From NCBI GenBank assembly GCA_012033495.1, contig JAAUQT010000003.1, positions 1-64,000 on the forward strand: 64,000 bases of DNA, written 5' to 3'. Positions 39,027-47,933 of the stretch are shown here, piece after piece. The position numbers and the translations under genes were made by a program. Source of the DNA: Cyanobacteria bacterium RM1_2_2. Its GTDB lineage: Bacteria; Cyanobacteriota; Cyanobacteriia; Elainellales; Elainellaceae. The notes beneath the pieces are model-generated. The model saw only the letters and a program-made list of their open reading frames with translations, made no database searches and was not told where the DNA came from. Positions within the stretch are counted from its first letter, which is position 1, and every line of letters begins with the position of its first letter.

Positions 39027-40196
39027 TTAGTCAGAGGATGGAGTTGGCAAGTAGCCTTCTAGCAAAAGATCTACCCCAACCGATTGCCAGCAAACTGCTT
39101 CTAAGACTAAGGCTTCTGTCATTTTGCTCAGCCCCAGATCGCCAATCGGTGATGGAGCCTGTGAGCCACCAATGATTTTAGGGGCAACAAACGCCAAAAC
39201 TTTCTGAACTGCGCCATCTGCAATTGCTTTTGCCGCCAGCGTTCCGCCGCATTCCCACAACACCGAGAGCAAGCCTCGCTCATACAGCAAGGGCATGACT
39301 TGGGCTGGAGTGAGCGACGGTAGAGCAATGACTTCGACTCCCTGCTGCTCCAGCTTCTGCTGAATGTCTTTTCGAGGCGAGTTTGGAGAATTTTGATTTT
39401 CTGTAAGAACTTCTGTCAGCACTAAAGTCGGAACCTCTGCGGTTTGCCAAAGCTGAGCTTGAAGGGGCAAATCAAGCGAGCGGCTCATCACAATTCGCAG
39501 CGGGTTGTGTCCCTGTCCGTGGCTGGTGAGCAGTGGGTTGTCGCATCGTACCGTGTTGCCCCCCACAATGATGGCATCACACTGGCTGCGGAGTTGGTGT
39601 ACCCAGGCGCGGGCATCGGGCGATGTAACCCAAGCACTGTGCCCAATTGCGGTGGCAATTTTGCCATCTAGGGTCATTGCATATTTGAGAATGCCAAACG
39701 GCCGCTGATATCGAATCCGATGGACAAAGCTTTCGTTGAGTTTGCGGCAAGCAGCGGCTTCAACACCAACGCTCACCTCAATGCCTGCCTGCCGCAGCCG
39801 TTCGATGCCAGACCCAGCGACCTTGGGGTTGGGATCAATCATTCCAACGACGACTCTTGCCACTTTCGCAGCAATCAGCGCATCAGCACAGGGCGGCGTT
39901 CGTCCAAAGTGACTGCAAGGCTCTAAGTTGACATAAACCGTTGCCCCTTGAGCTTGCTGTCCCGCCGCACGCAGGGCAAACACTTCAGCATGAGGCTCAC
40001 CCGCTTTTGGGTGAAACCCTTCTCCCACAATTCGCCCGTTTTGCACAATGACCGAGCCAACCATCGGGTTAGGAGCCGTATAGCCCGCCGCCTGACGCGC
40101 TAGCTCCAGACAGCGCTGCATCATCTGCCGATCAGACAAAGAAATATGCGGCTGTTCTAATAGAGGCTCTGGAGTGGAATTAGGTGGGGTTGTCAT
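39027..40196 (-). CDS. ribD: Riboflavin biosynthesis deaminase/reductase RibD
   Basis: A 389-residue bifunctional enzyme of riboflavin synthesis. The N-terminal zinc deaminase domain has the catalytic HAEVFAL and the zinc ligands PCSHFGRTPPCADAL. The C-terminal RibD_C domain reduces the ribosyl group with NADPH (GILKYAMTLDGKIAT; DAIIVGGNTVRCDNPLL; VLWECGGTLAAKAI). Length and order agree with the family. The ATG at 40196 begins shortly before the conserved MMQRCLELA helix; a start at the internal MMQ is also possible. No riboflavin operon or FMN riboswitch is seen nearby. Confidence 0.94.
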   Translation of the reverse strand: MTTPPNSTPEPLLEQPHISLSDRQMMQRCLELARQAAGYTAPNPMVGSVIVQNGRIVGEGFHPKAGEPHAEVFALRAAGQQAQGATVYVNLEPCSHFGRTPPCADALIAAKVARVVVGMIDPNPKVAGSGIERLRQAGIEVSVGVEAAACRKLNESFVHRIRYQRPFGILKYAMTLDGKIATAIGHSAWVTSPDARAWVHQLRSQCDAIIVGGNTVRCDNPLLTSHGQGHNPLRIVMSRSLDLPLQAQLWQTAEVPTLVLTEVLTENQNSPNSPRKDIQQKLEQQGVEVIALPSLTPAQVMPLLYERGLLSVLWECGGTLAAKAIADGAVQKVLAFVAPKIIGGSQAPSPIGDLGLSKMTEALVLEAVCWQSVGVDLLLEGYLPTPSSD

Positions 40197-40620
40197 TGCT
40201 ATACAGAACTTGCAGAAGTTTACGATATTCTCAGCAAATTTTTACGCTTTTTTGCCACAATTTGTCCGATAGTACAAGTCTGAGGGGAAAAATAGAGAAT
40301 TTCTCACGAAACCCCCTTGGCAGAATCAATAATTCGCGCTATCAATCAGGGGCACTCCTAAATCTTTTCCCACGGAAACTCGTAACTGGGTGAAGATCGA
40401 CCGATCGACTAGTTACAGGAATTCATGCAAACGGTTTAGAAATTGATATGGCAATTGTTGCCGCATTCGTTAGAATTTATCCCAATGCAGTCCCCTCTAT
40501 GTTATGACTCTTCAGTTACTAGCTCATAAAGGCACAGTTTGATAGCGCCCTTCTTGGCAATTGCAAGATTTTGACTTCATTTCCTCTCGACTTCTGTTTG
40601 TTTGATCCAAGGCTTACCGA

Positions 40621-42060
40621 ATGACTGCTGTGCCCGCCCCTCGACAGCCCTCACAACCTCCTCCTGACTTCACTGGTGGCAACCCATCGCCAGACATTAC
40701 GCCTGTGTTCGCGCTAAAAGAACTGGTTTCTCGTCTGCATCGAGAGCAGAATAAGATTCAGGATCTTTTGAGTTCTTTGGGGTTTGCGCTGCGCAGCTTC
40801 AAAAATCTCAACCAGTTTTTAGAGTTAACGCCTTTAATTGCCAGTCGGGTCACGGATGCTGACGGTGGAGCACTGGTTTTGTATAAGCCCAACGGCCAAA
40901 TGCGGTTGGAACGCTTGCACTGCCAAGATAGTAGCTGCCAAGATATTCGGGTTGCCATCGAAACAGCAACGCGGCAATTGGCGTCTAACTCATCTACTGC
41001 TCCCTATGGCAAAATTGCGCCCCAGTTCAACAACCGCACTGCCGCCTTGGATTATCACGTCAACGCGACGCTGGGGGCATCGGTGCAGCTATTTGGCACC
41101 GCGATTCTGACTAAAAACGTTGAGCGGGGCAGGCTATATGTGTTCAGCCGCGATCCAGAATATACCTGGACAGAAACGCGCCAAAAGCTGGTGCGACTCG
41201 TGGCTGACCAAACGGCGGTGGCGATCGAAAACGACGAACTGACCGTTGAACTGCGTAAAAAAGAACGGCTCGATCGAGAGTTGGAAATTGGAGCCGAAAT
41301 TCAGCTTCAGTTGTTGCCGCGTCAGTGCCCCAAAATTGCGGGCGTGGAGCTAGCTGCCCTCTGTAAAACCGCGAATCGAGTGGGCGGCGACTATTACGAT
41401 TTCATTCCGGCAAATTACGACCAGGTGCGCAAGAAAATGGCTCGTGCCGAATCGAATCGCTGGAGCTTAGCCATCGGCGATGTCATGGGCAAAGGCGTTC
41501 CGGCAGGGCTAATCATGACGATGCTGCGGGGAATGCTGCGGGCAGAAGTGCTAAACGCTCACTCTCCAGCGCGGATTTTGCAGCACCTCAACCATGTCAT
41601 GTATGCCGATCTGGAAAACTCGAATCGGTTTGTCACGCTGTTTTATTCTGAATACGACGCTACGACGCGCACCCTGTCCTATAGCAACGCTGCCCACAAT
41701 CCGCCTTTGCTGTGGCAAGCCGCTACCGGGACGCTGAAGCGCCTCGATACGCTGGGAATGCTGATCGGCTTAGATATGGATAGCAAATATCATGAAGCCC
41801 AAGTGCAGCTTCAGCCGGGCGATACCATCATCTATTACACGGATGGCTTCACCGATGCCGCCAACCAAAACGGCGAACGCTTTGACGAAGAAAACCTAGC
41901 GCGTCATTTTCAGTGGGCTTGCCGTCAGTGCAACGGGCCGCAGGCGATTCTGGAGTATTTGTTTAATCAAGTAAAGCAATTTATTGGCGTCGATCGCTCC
42001 AACGACGACGATATGACGCTGATTGTGATGCAAGTGCAGCCAGAAGCAGCCCAAGAGTAA
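40621..42060 (+). CDS. GAF-SpoIIE (PP2C-type) Ser/Thr phosphatase
   Basis: A 479-residue cytoplasmic phosphatase of the RsbU/SpoIIE class. A Pro-rich N-terminus (about 1-40) is followed by a GAF sensor domain (about 60-210), a short coiled-coil signalling helix (ELRKKERLDRELEIGAEIQ) and the SpoIIE catalytic domain. The metal-binding aspartates lie in VGGDYYDFI, AIGDVMGKG and the final DDDMTLIVM; YYTDGFTDA is also intact. Such proteins usually dephosphorylate anti-sigma-factor antagonists; none is adjacent. The 424 bp upstream contain nothing I recognise. Confidence 0.9.
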   Translation: MTAVPAPRQPSQPPPDFTGGNPSPDITPVFALKELVSRLHREQNKIQDLLSSLGFALRSFKNLNQFLELTPLIASRVTDADGGALVLYKPNGQMRLERLHCQDSSCQDIRVAIETATRQLASNSSTAPYGKIAPQFNNRTAALDYHVNATLGASVQLFGTAILTKNVERGRLYVFSRDPEYTWTETRQKLVRLVADQTAVAIENDELTVELRKKERLDRELEIGAEIQLQLLPRQCPKIAGVELAALCKTANRVGGDYYDFIPANYDQVRKKMARAESNRWSLAIGDVMGKGVPAGLIMTMLRGMLRAEVLNAHSPARILQHLNHVMYADLENSNRFVTLFYSEYDATTRTLSYSNAAHNPPLLWQAATGTLKRLDTLGMLIGLDMDSKYHEAQVQLQPGDTIIYYTDGFTDAANQNGERFDEENLARHFQWACRQCNGPQAILEYLFNQVKQFIGVDRSNDDDMTLIVMQVQPEAAQE

Positions 42061-42177
42061 GATAGACCAAGACAGACTAAGAATAGTCGTAAAGAATCAA
42101 CACTTCTGCTCCGAATTCAGTGAACTGTGGCAAACTAGGGTTCGATTAGTAACCGTTTGTGTGAGGTTCGACGAATT

Positions 42178-42489
42178 ATGGAATTTGTGCAGCTTGTGCA
42201 GCATTTGACCCCTTATTTGATAGATATTTTGGCAAATCTTAGCTCTTGGAGTGATGGGAGCCAGTTTTGGGTAGCACACTTGAGCTTTGATGGAATTGCG
42301 AATCAGCTAAATCAGCTACACCACGGGTTTGACCTGCACTGGGCGGTGCTGGCTCAGCAGTTTGATACAGATGTGTTTGCTACCACACGCCGGATCGTGG
42401 GTGACTTTATTGAATCTGGTAAGCTCTGGACGCTGTTGATTGGCATTGTGATTGGCTACATCTTGAAGAGCGTCACTTCCTACGGTTGA
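42178..42489 (+). CDS. Conserved hypothetical, C-terminal membrane helix
   Basis: A 103-residue protein, probably starting at ATG 42178 (MEFVQLV); the track's earlier start adds seven residues. It has an N-terminal hydrophobic helix, an aromatic/His-rich middle (QFWVAHLSFDGIANQLNQL) and a C-terminal membrane helix (LWTLLIGIVIGYILKSV). I do not recognise the family. It lies between the phosphatase and argH on the same strand, without clear functional linkage. Confidence 0.6.
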   Translation: MEFVQLVQHLTPYLIDILANLSSWSDGSQFWVAHLSFDGIANQLNQLHHGFDLHWAVLAQQFDTDVFATTRRIVGDFIESGKLWTLLIGIVIGYILKSVTSYG

Positions 42490-42667
42490 GGAGACTGCTG
42501 AAGCGGAACAGGCTAAGCCATCGGAGCGAACTCTATTTTCGCTGAACACTTTCATTAAAAAGAACGCTGTACAATTTTGGTTTCATGCGTCAATTTGAAG
42601 GCAAATGCGTTCAGAACAGCGTTGAGGCTATCTGTTTATTCAAAAATAATCAGGAATCAGAACCTTG

Positions 42668-44124
42668 GTGAATTCGTCTTCCTCCCATTCGTCTTCTCAG
42701 CCTTCTTCCCAAACGTGGAGCCAGCGATTTGAATCGGCGCTGCATCCAGCCATTGCTCGCTTTAATGCCAGTATTGGGTTTGACATTGAACTGATTGAAT
42801 ATGACATCATCGGTTCCCAAGCCCACGCCAAAATGCTGGCGCATACTGGCATCATTTCTGCCGCAGAAGGTGAGCAATTGGTGAATGGCTTAGCTCAAAT
42901 TCAGCAAGAATATCGGGCAGGCATGTTTCAGCCTGGGATTGAAGCTGAAGATGTTCATTTTGCGGTTGAGCGGCGGCTCACCGAACTGATTGGCGATGTG
43001 GGCAAAAAGCTGCATACGGCTCGGTCGCGCAACGATCAGGTGGGAACTGACACGCGGCTTTATCTGCGGGCCCAAATTAGACAAATTCGCCAATATTTGC
43101 TCAACTTCCAGGCGGTTTTGCTGCGGTTAGCGGAGCAGAATGTCGAAACATTGATTCCCGGCTACACCCATTTGCAGCGAGCGCAGCCCCTCAGCTTGGC
43201 CCATCACCTGCTCGCCTATGTGGAAATGACGCAGCGAGATTGGCAGCGGCTCGACGAAATTTATCATCGGGTTAACACTTTGCCGCTAGGGTCGGGCGCA
43301 CTGGCCGGAACCACCTTCCCGATTGACCGCCACTACTCAGCCGAGTTGCTCCAGTTTGAATCAGTCTATGCCAACAGCTTGGATGGCGTCAGCGATCGAG
43401 ACTTTGCCATCGAGTTTCTCTGTGCCGCTAGTTTAATCATGGTGCACTTGTCGCGCTTGTCGGAAGAAGTGATTTTGTGGGCGTCGGAAGAGTTTGGCTT
43501 TGTTAGCCTCAAAGATAGCTGCTCGACGGGTTCTAGCATTATGCCGCAGAAAAAAATCCAGATGTCCCCGAACTGGTGCGTGGCAAAACGGGGCGCGTGT
43601 TTGGGCATTTGCAGGCGATGCTCACCCTCATGAAAGGGTTGCCTTTGGCATACAACAAAGATCTCCAAGAAGACAAAGAAGCCTTATTTGATGCGGTTAA
43701 AACCGTGCTAGCTTGCCTGGAAGCCATGACCATTTTGATGGACGAAGGACTAGAGTTTCGGACGGCTCGCCTCAACCAAGCTGTCACCGAAGATTTTTCC
43801 AACGCTACCGATGTTGCAGACTATCTAGCCGCAAAAGGTGTGCCGTTCCGCGAGGCTTACAATCTCGTCGGTCAGGTGGTGAAAACATCGCTGGCTGCCG
43901 GAAAGCTGCTGAAGGATTTGACGCTGGACGAATGGCAGAGCTTGCATCCAGCATTTGAAGCGGATATTTATGAAGCAATTACGCCACGTCAGGTGGTAGC
44001 TGCCCGCAATAGTTTCGGTGGCACAGGGTTTGAGCAAGTTCGGCAAGCCTTAGAGCGGGCTAAACAGCGCTTAGCTATAGCTACAGACACAGATATAGAC
44101 CCAGACCCAGACCCAGAAAGTTAA
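42668..44124 (+). CDS. argH: Argininosuccinate lyase, frameshifted
   Basis: The last enzyme of arginine synthesis; it splits argininosuccinate into arginine and fumarate. The two frames (42665-43633 and 43576-44124) together cover the family: N-terminal [29 protein letters not shown], and the signature GSSIMPQKK followed in the next frame by [13 protein letters not shown]. The A-run at 43550-43556 has seven A where eight are required for PQKKNPD, so one missing A explains the break. Corrected length is about 485 residues. The start is GTG 42668 or TTG 42665 (no ATG), before a Ser-rich leader. A truncated protein would lack the signature loop end, so an assembly error is likely. Confidence 0.93.
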
Positions 44125-44319
44125 GCCAAGCTTCACAAAAAGCTCAGAGAACAGGAGTTCTATCAGCGATCGGACTGCCATGAACACTAGCGTGAACTTT
44201 AACAACCTTGAAGAAATATAAAGAGATTTGGAAAAAAAACAAAATCTTCCCCCAACTTTCAAGGTCTAACTTTACGATCAAAGCGAATCCCAGTGTTGAA
44301 CAGGCTGACTTGAAGACCT

Positions 44320-44574
44320 ATGCTGACCCAAGAACTCGACCATGAAACGGAGCGTTATCTGGCTGACATCCTCGCTCAGCAGAACATTACCAGCGATGCG
44401 TTGATTCGTGAGCTAATTCGTGACCGCTGGCTTTCCTTACGCCATCATAATCTGACTGAATCGCAGCTAGAGTTAGGTTCGTCTACTACTGCTCAGATCC
44501 ATCGACCTCGTAATCAAAAACAAACGATTGCTGATTTTGTCAGAAGAAAGAATCTCGGAACCCAGGTTAGGTAA
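44320..44574 (+). CDS. Small ribbon-helix-helix/antitoxin-like protein
   Basis: An 84-residue protein with an N-terminal helix (LDHETERYLADILAQQ) and a second helix (TSDALIRELIRDRWLSL), reminiscent of ribbon-helix-helix DNA-binding antitoxins, then a basic disordered tail. No toxin gene follows: the next 338 bp contain a family D repeat and no ORF of note. It may be an orphan antitoxin or a remnant of a lost module. The family assignment is by appearance only. Confidence 0.55.
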   Translation: MLTQELDHETERYLADILAQQNITSDALIRELIRDRWLSLRHHNLTESQLELGSSTTAQIHRPRNQKQTIADFVRRKNLGTQVR

Positions 44575-44639
44575 CGGTAGGGGACGGAGCTAGGTTGATA
44601 TCTTTAATATCAACGGTGATCTCTGAATCAAAAAAACAG

Positions 44640-44757
44640 TATGGCTGTCGCCAGGTTGCTTAGGACATTGGTATGGAAAGGGGGGTGGGATGTTCGCCCC
44701 CAGCCAGGGGTGGAAACCCTGTCCCCCGCCCTAAGCCAAGTGGCCATAGCTATAAAA
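44640..44757 (+). repeat. Repeat family D, copy 2
   Basis: A 118-bp copy aligned with 38026-38142. Its two ends form an imperfect inverted repeat over about 26 bp (ATGGCTGTCGCCAGGTTGCT versus the reverse complement of the AAGCCAAGTGGCCATAGCTA end). It fills most of the gap between the small RHH-like gene and ppk1. Confidence 0.75.
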
Positions 44758-44912
44758 AACTATAAAAGGTGGGTGCGTTCTGACTGCGCTCAGTCCTCAG
44801 TGAATTGGGCACGCTAAGCGTAGCTGAAACCCATACGGTAGAAGAACTACGGTAGAAGAGAACTATCGAGATCTGTTCTAAGTGCCTACAGTCGTCTGTA
44901 GACTCACTCCCG

Positions 44913-47084
44913 CTAGCTCAACATCGGGTTGAGGGTATTGAGCGCCATTTCCGTGAGAATGTTTTGGGCACTGCGCTCTGGTTCCGACTCAGTGGGCTTG
45001 CGCTGTACATAGGAACCGTCGGACTGTAACTCCCAAGCTTGACGATTATCTGACATGAGGATGCCGAGGATCTCCTGGAGGTCTTTAGCAATTGCAGGAT
45101 CGTCGATGGGCGTAATGGCCTCTACTCGACGGTCGAGGTTGCGTGTCATCCAGTCTGCACTGCCGATATATAGCTCTTCCTGACCGTTGTTTTGGAAGTA
45201 GTAGATGCGCGAATGCTCTAGATAGCGACCGACAATGCTAATCACGCGGATATTTTCGCTCACGTCCTTGATGCCCGGACGCAGACAGCAAATGCCCCGC
45301 ACAATCAAGTCAATTTGCACGCCTGCCTGTGACGCCTCATAAAGCGTCTCAATCATTTGTGGATCGACGAGAGAATTCATCTTAGCGATGATGCGGCCAG
45401 AATTGCCGTTTTTGCTGTGTTCTGCTTCTCGACGAATCAAGGCAGTCATCCGGTCGCGCATGTTTACAGGCGACACTAAGAGCTTGCGATAAGCCCGTTG
45501 GCGAGAGTAGCCCGTCAGGTAGTTGAACAGATCGGTTAAATCTGCGCCTAGCTCTTCCCGACAGCTTAAAATGCCGAGGTCGGTGTAGAGGCGAGCCGTT
45601 TTGTAGTTGTAGTTGCCTGTGCCGACGTGGACATAGCGCCGGATGCGGTCGGCTTCTTGACGCACCACCAGCACCACCTTCGTGTGGGTTTTCAGCCCCA
45701 CCAAACCATAGACCACATGCACACCAGCTTGCTCTAAACGACGGGCCCAGTTGATGTTGTTTTCCTCATCAAATCGAGCTTTCAGTTCCACCAATGCCAC
45801 CACCTGCTTGCCATTTTCGGCGGCTGAAATTAAGGCATGGACGATCGGCGAATCTCCAGACGTGCGATAGAGCGTCATTTTGATCGCCAAAACGCTTGGA
45901 TCATTCGCTGCAAGCTGAATAAATCGCTGCACTGACAAAGAAAAAGAATAAAACGGATGGTGGAGCAATAAATCACCGTTGCGAATCACCGTGAAAAAGT
46001 CTTTCTCTTCTTCGCCTTCTTGGTCAGGCTTTGCCGCCTTAAACTCGCCAATTGAACGCAACCGAGGCGGAATGATCGGCGTGCGCGGCGTGTCTTTGAG
46101 ATGGGGCAACGGCAGCGACATCAGCGACATTAAATCCTTCAGGTTTAGCAGCCCTTCAACTTCGTAAATCGAGCTACTAGAAATTTTCTTCTCCTGCATC
46201 AGCATCTCGCGGATCGACTCTGGCATATCAGACTGAATTTCGATCCGCACCACTGAGCCGCCTAACCGCCGCTTCCGCAACTCTTGCTCGATGGCCAACA
46301 GCAGATCATCAGCATCATCTTCTGCCACTTCTAAGTCAGCATCGCGGGTGATCCGAAACAGGTAATATTCCTGAATGTTCATGCCCGGAAACAGGAATTC
46401 CAAGTTATGAGCGATGACCTGCTCTAGCGGCACCCCCATCCACAGCGCCGACTTCCCTTCAATTTGGCGTAGCTCAGCCGGGAAGGTGACAAAACGCGGC
46501 AGCAAGCTGCTAGGCACCTTAACGCGAGCAAAATGTTCGTTGCCTAACTCAGGGTCTTTCACAACTACCGCTAAGTTGAGGCTGAGGTTTGAGATAAACG
46601 GAAACGGATGTCCCGGATCGACTGCTAGTGGCGTAAGAACCGGAAAAATTCGCTTCTCGTAATAGTCTTGTAGGTAAAGGCGTTGCTCTTGGTTGAGGTC
46701 GATGTAGTTAAGAATATGAACGCCATGCTCTGCCAATGCCGGACGCAGGGTTTTCTCAAAATTGCGGTGTTGATCAGTCACCATAGAGCGCAGCGTCTCA
46801 CTGATGGCATCTAACTGTTCTTGAGGCGATTTGCCATCTGGAGTAAGCGCGGTGACACCAGCTTCCACCTGTTGCCGCAGGGCAGCCACCCGCACCATAA
46901 AAAACTCATCTAAGTTTGAGCTAAAAATCGCGCTAAATTTCAACCTTTCCAGCAGCAGGGTGCGAGGGTCGAGGGCTTCATGTAAAACGCGACGGTTAAA
47001 CTCCAACCAGCTTAATTCGCGGTTAAAAAAATACTCAGGGCTACTGAGGTTAACTTCCGGTGCAGTTTCTTTTGCTCTCGCCAT
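44913..47084 (-). CDS. ppk1: Polyphosphate kinase 1
   Basis: A 723-residue enzyme that reversibly polymerises the gamma phosphate of ATP into polyphosphate, membrane-associated in many bacteria. The N domain (FFNRELSWLEFNRRVLHEA) and head domain are followed by two phospholipase-D-like lobes. The autophosphorylated histidine lies in RRYVHVGTGNYNYKTARLY; the second catalytic region is RYLEHSRIYYF. I prefer the Met at 47084 (MARAKETAPEVNL); the track start 17 codons upstream adds an atypical Cys-containing leader. A DUF2795 gene and ppx follow upstream on the same strand, giving a polyphosphate cluster with separate promoters. Confidence 0.95.
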   Translation of the reverse strand: MARAKETAPEVNLSSPEYFFNRELSWLEFNRRVLHEALDPRTLLLERLKFSAIFSSNLDEFFMVRVAALRQQVEAGVTALTPDGKSPQEQLDAISETLRSMVTDQHRNFEKTLRPALAEHGVHILNYIDLNQEQRLYLQDYYEKRIFPVLTPLAVDPGHPFPFISNLSLNLAVVVKDPELGNEHFARVKVPSSLLPRFVTFPAELRQIEGKSALWMGVPLEQVIAHNLEFLFPGMNIQEYYLFRITRDADLEVAEDDADDLLLAIEQELRKRRLGGSVVRIEIQSDMPESIREMLMQEKKISSSSIYEVEGLLNLKDLMSLMSLPLPHLKDTPRTPIIPPRLRSIGEFKAAKPDQEGEEEKDFFTVIRNGDLLLHHPFYSFSLSVQRFIQLAANDPSVLAIKMTLYRTSGDSPIVHALISAAENGKQVVALVELKARFDEENNINWARRLEQAGVHVVYGLVGLKTHTKVVLVVRQEADRIRRYVHVGTGNYNYKTARLYTDLGILSCREELGADLTDLFNYLTGYSRQRAYRKLLVSPVNMRDRMTALIRREAEHSKNGNSGRIIAKMNSLVDPQMIETLYEASQAGVQIDLIVRGICCLRPGIKDVSENIRVISIVGRYLEHSRIYYFQNNGQEELYIGSADWMTRNLDRRVEAITPIDDPAIAKDLQEILGILMSDNRQAWELQSDGSYVQRKPTESEPERSAQNILTEMALNTLNPMLS

Positions 47085-47162
47085 GTCTTTCAGCAGGAAA
47101 GGGGTACTGCAAATCTTGACAGAAAGAGGGGACAAAGGGAAGTGTTGTGAATGACATCGGGT

Positions 47163-47470
47163 GGAGAGAGGGCAGGAGGTAGAAGGCAGAAGGCGGGAGG
47201 CAAAAAAGTTTTGGTGTTGCTCATTGCTGTCTGTTTATTGCACAAATCGTCCTGCGAATAGTTTCGCAATCAAGAGTCTGTAAATTGATTTGTGCCGCTT
47301 TGCTGCCTGAGCCACCCGCCAATAGAATTGCGAGCGAACGGCTCAAGTCCAATTCACTGGACTCAAATCCCGGCTGAGTCTGCTATGGCAGCTTTCCTGA
47401 CTAGCCCGCAATTGATTTGCAGGTGGAAGGATGCTTTCTGCCCCCGCCTTTTGCCCTCTGCCTTCTACTC
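47163..47470. repeat. Purine-rich inverted repeat between ppk1 and the DUF2795 gene
   Basis: GGTAGAAGGCAGAAGGCGGG (from 47179) is matched in inverse orientation by the CCCGCCTTTTGCCCTCTGCC stretch ending near 47465. The arms are about 30-40 bp each, imperfect, and separated by about 230 bp. GAAGGCAGAAGG-type repeats are common in cyanobacterial genomes. There is no other gene in this 380-bp gap. Confidence 0.55.
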
Positions 47471-47662
47471 CAATTCCCCAACAGCTTGATTCACTTCAGT
47501 TGGCGTCTGGAACTCTTCATCATCAGGCAGTTGTTCTAACATATCGAGCATTTTGTCATCAGCCCCGTTGGATTTAGCATGTTCCACCAAATCCTGTTTG
47601 GAAGCTGGATAGTTCATTCCCTTTAAGTGTTTCTGAAGATCAATTGGGTTAACAGTCGCCAT
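47465..47662 (-). CDS. DUF2795-domain protein
   Basis: A 65-residue acidic protein fitting the DUF2795 family: NPIDLQKHLKGMNYPASKQDLVEHAKSN, then MLDMLEQLPDDEEFQTPTEV. DUF2795 proteins are small helical proteins of unknown biochemical function in bacteria. I use the Met at 47662 (MATVNPIDL), two codons inside the track start. It lies between ppk1 and ppx on the same strand, so a role in phosphate or stress physiology is conceivable but not demonstrated. Confidence 0.78.
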   Translation of the reverse strand: MATVNPIDLQKHLKGMNYPASKQDLVEHAKSNGADDKMLDMLEQLPDDEEFQTPTEVNQAVGELE

Positions 47663-47786
47663 CTTCAATGTCCTCGCCTAAGCGTTGAGTAAACACTGAG
47701 GATTCTAGAAACATTGGATTTGCTGAGCCTCCAACTTTAGGCAGACCTTCTGCACACAGGTTGAGGCTGATTTGGCTGAGCTTGAC

Positions 47787-47912
47787 GAGGGGCTGTGATC
47801 CATTCCAGCTACAACCCTGATCATGGTATGGCAACAACCCCTAGCCTGTTTTGGGGAGCGGGCGCGATCCGGCTGATGCTGCGTTTGACCCTTCATGGAT
47901 GACGCGCCCTAG
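47787..47912. repeat. Double-hairpin intergenic repeat, family C, copy 3
   Basis: The third copy of family C, lying in the 271-bp gap between the DUF2795 gene and ppx. The right stem (GGGCGCG / CGCGCCC) is perfect. The left stem is changed on both arms (GGGGCTGTGA with CAACAACCCC), so only part of it is preserved. Confidence 0.72.
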
Positions 47913-47933
47913 CCCTAATTCACTCAGGCAAAT

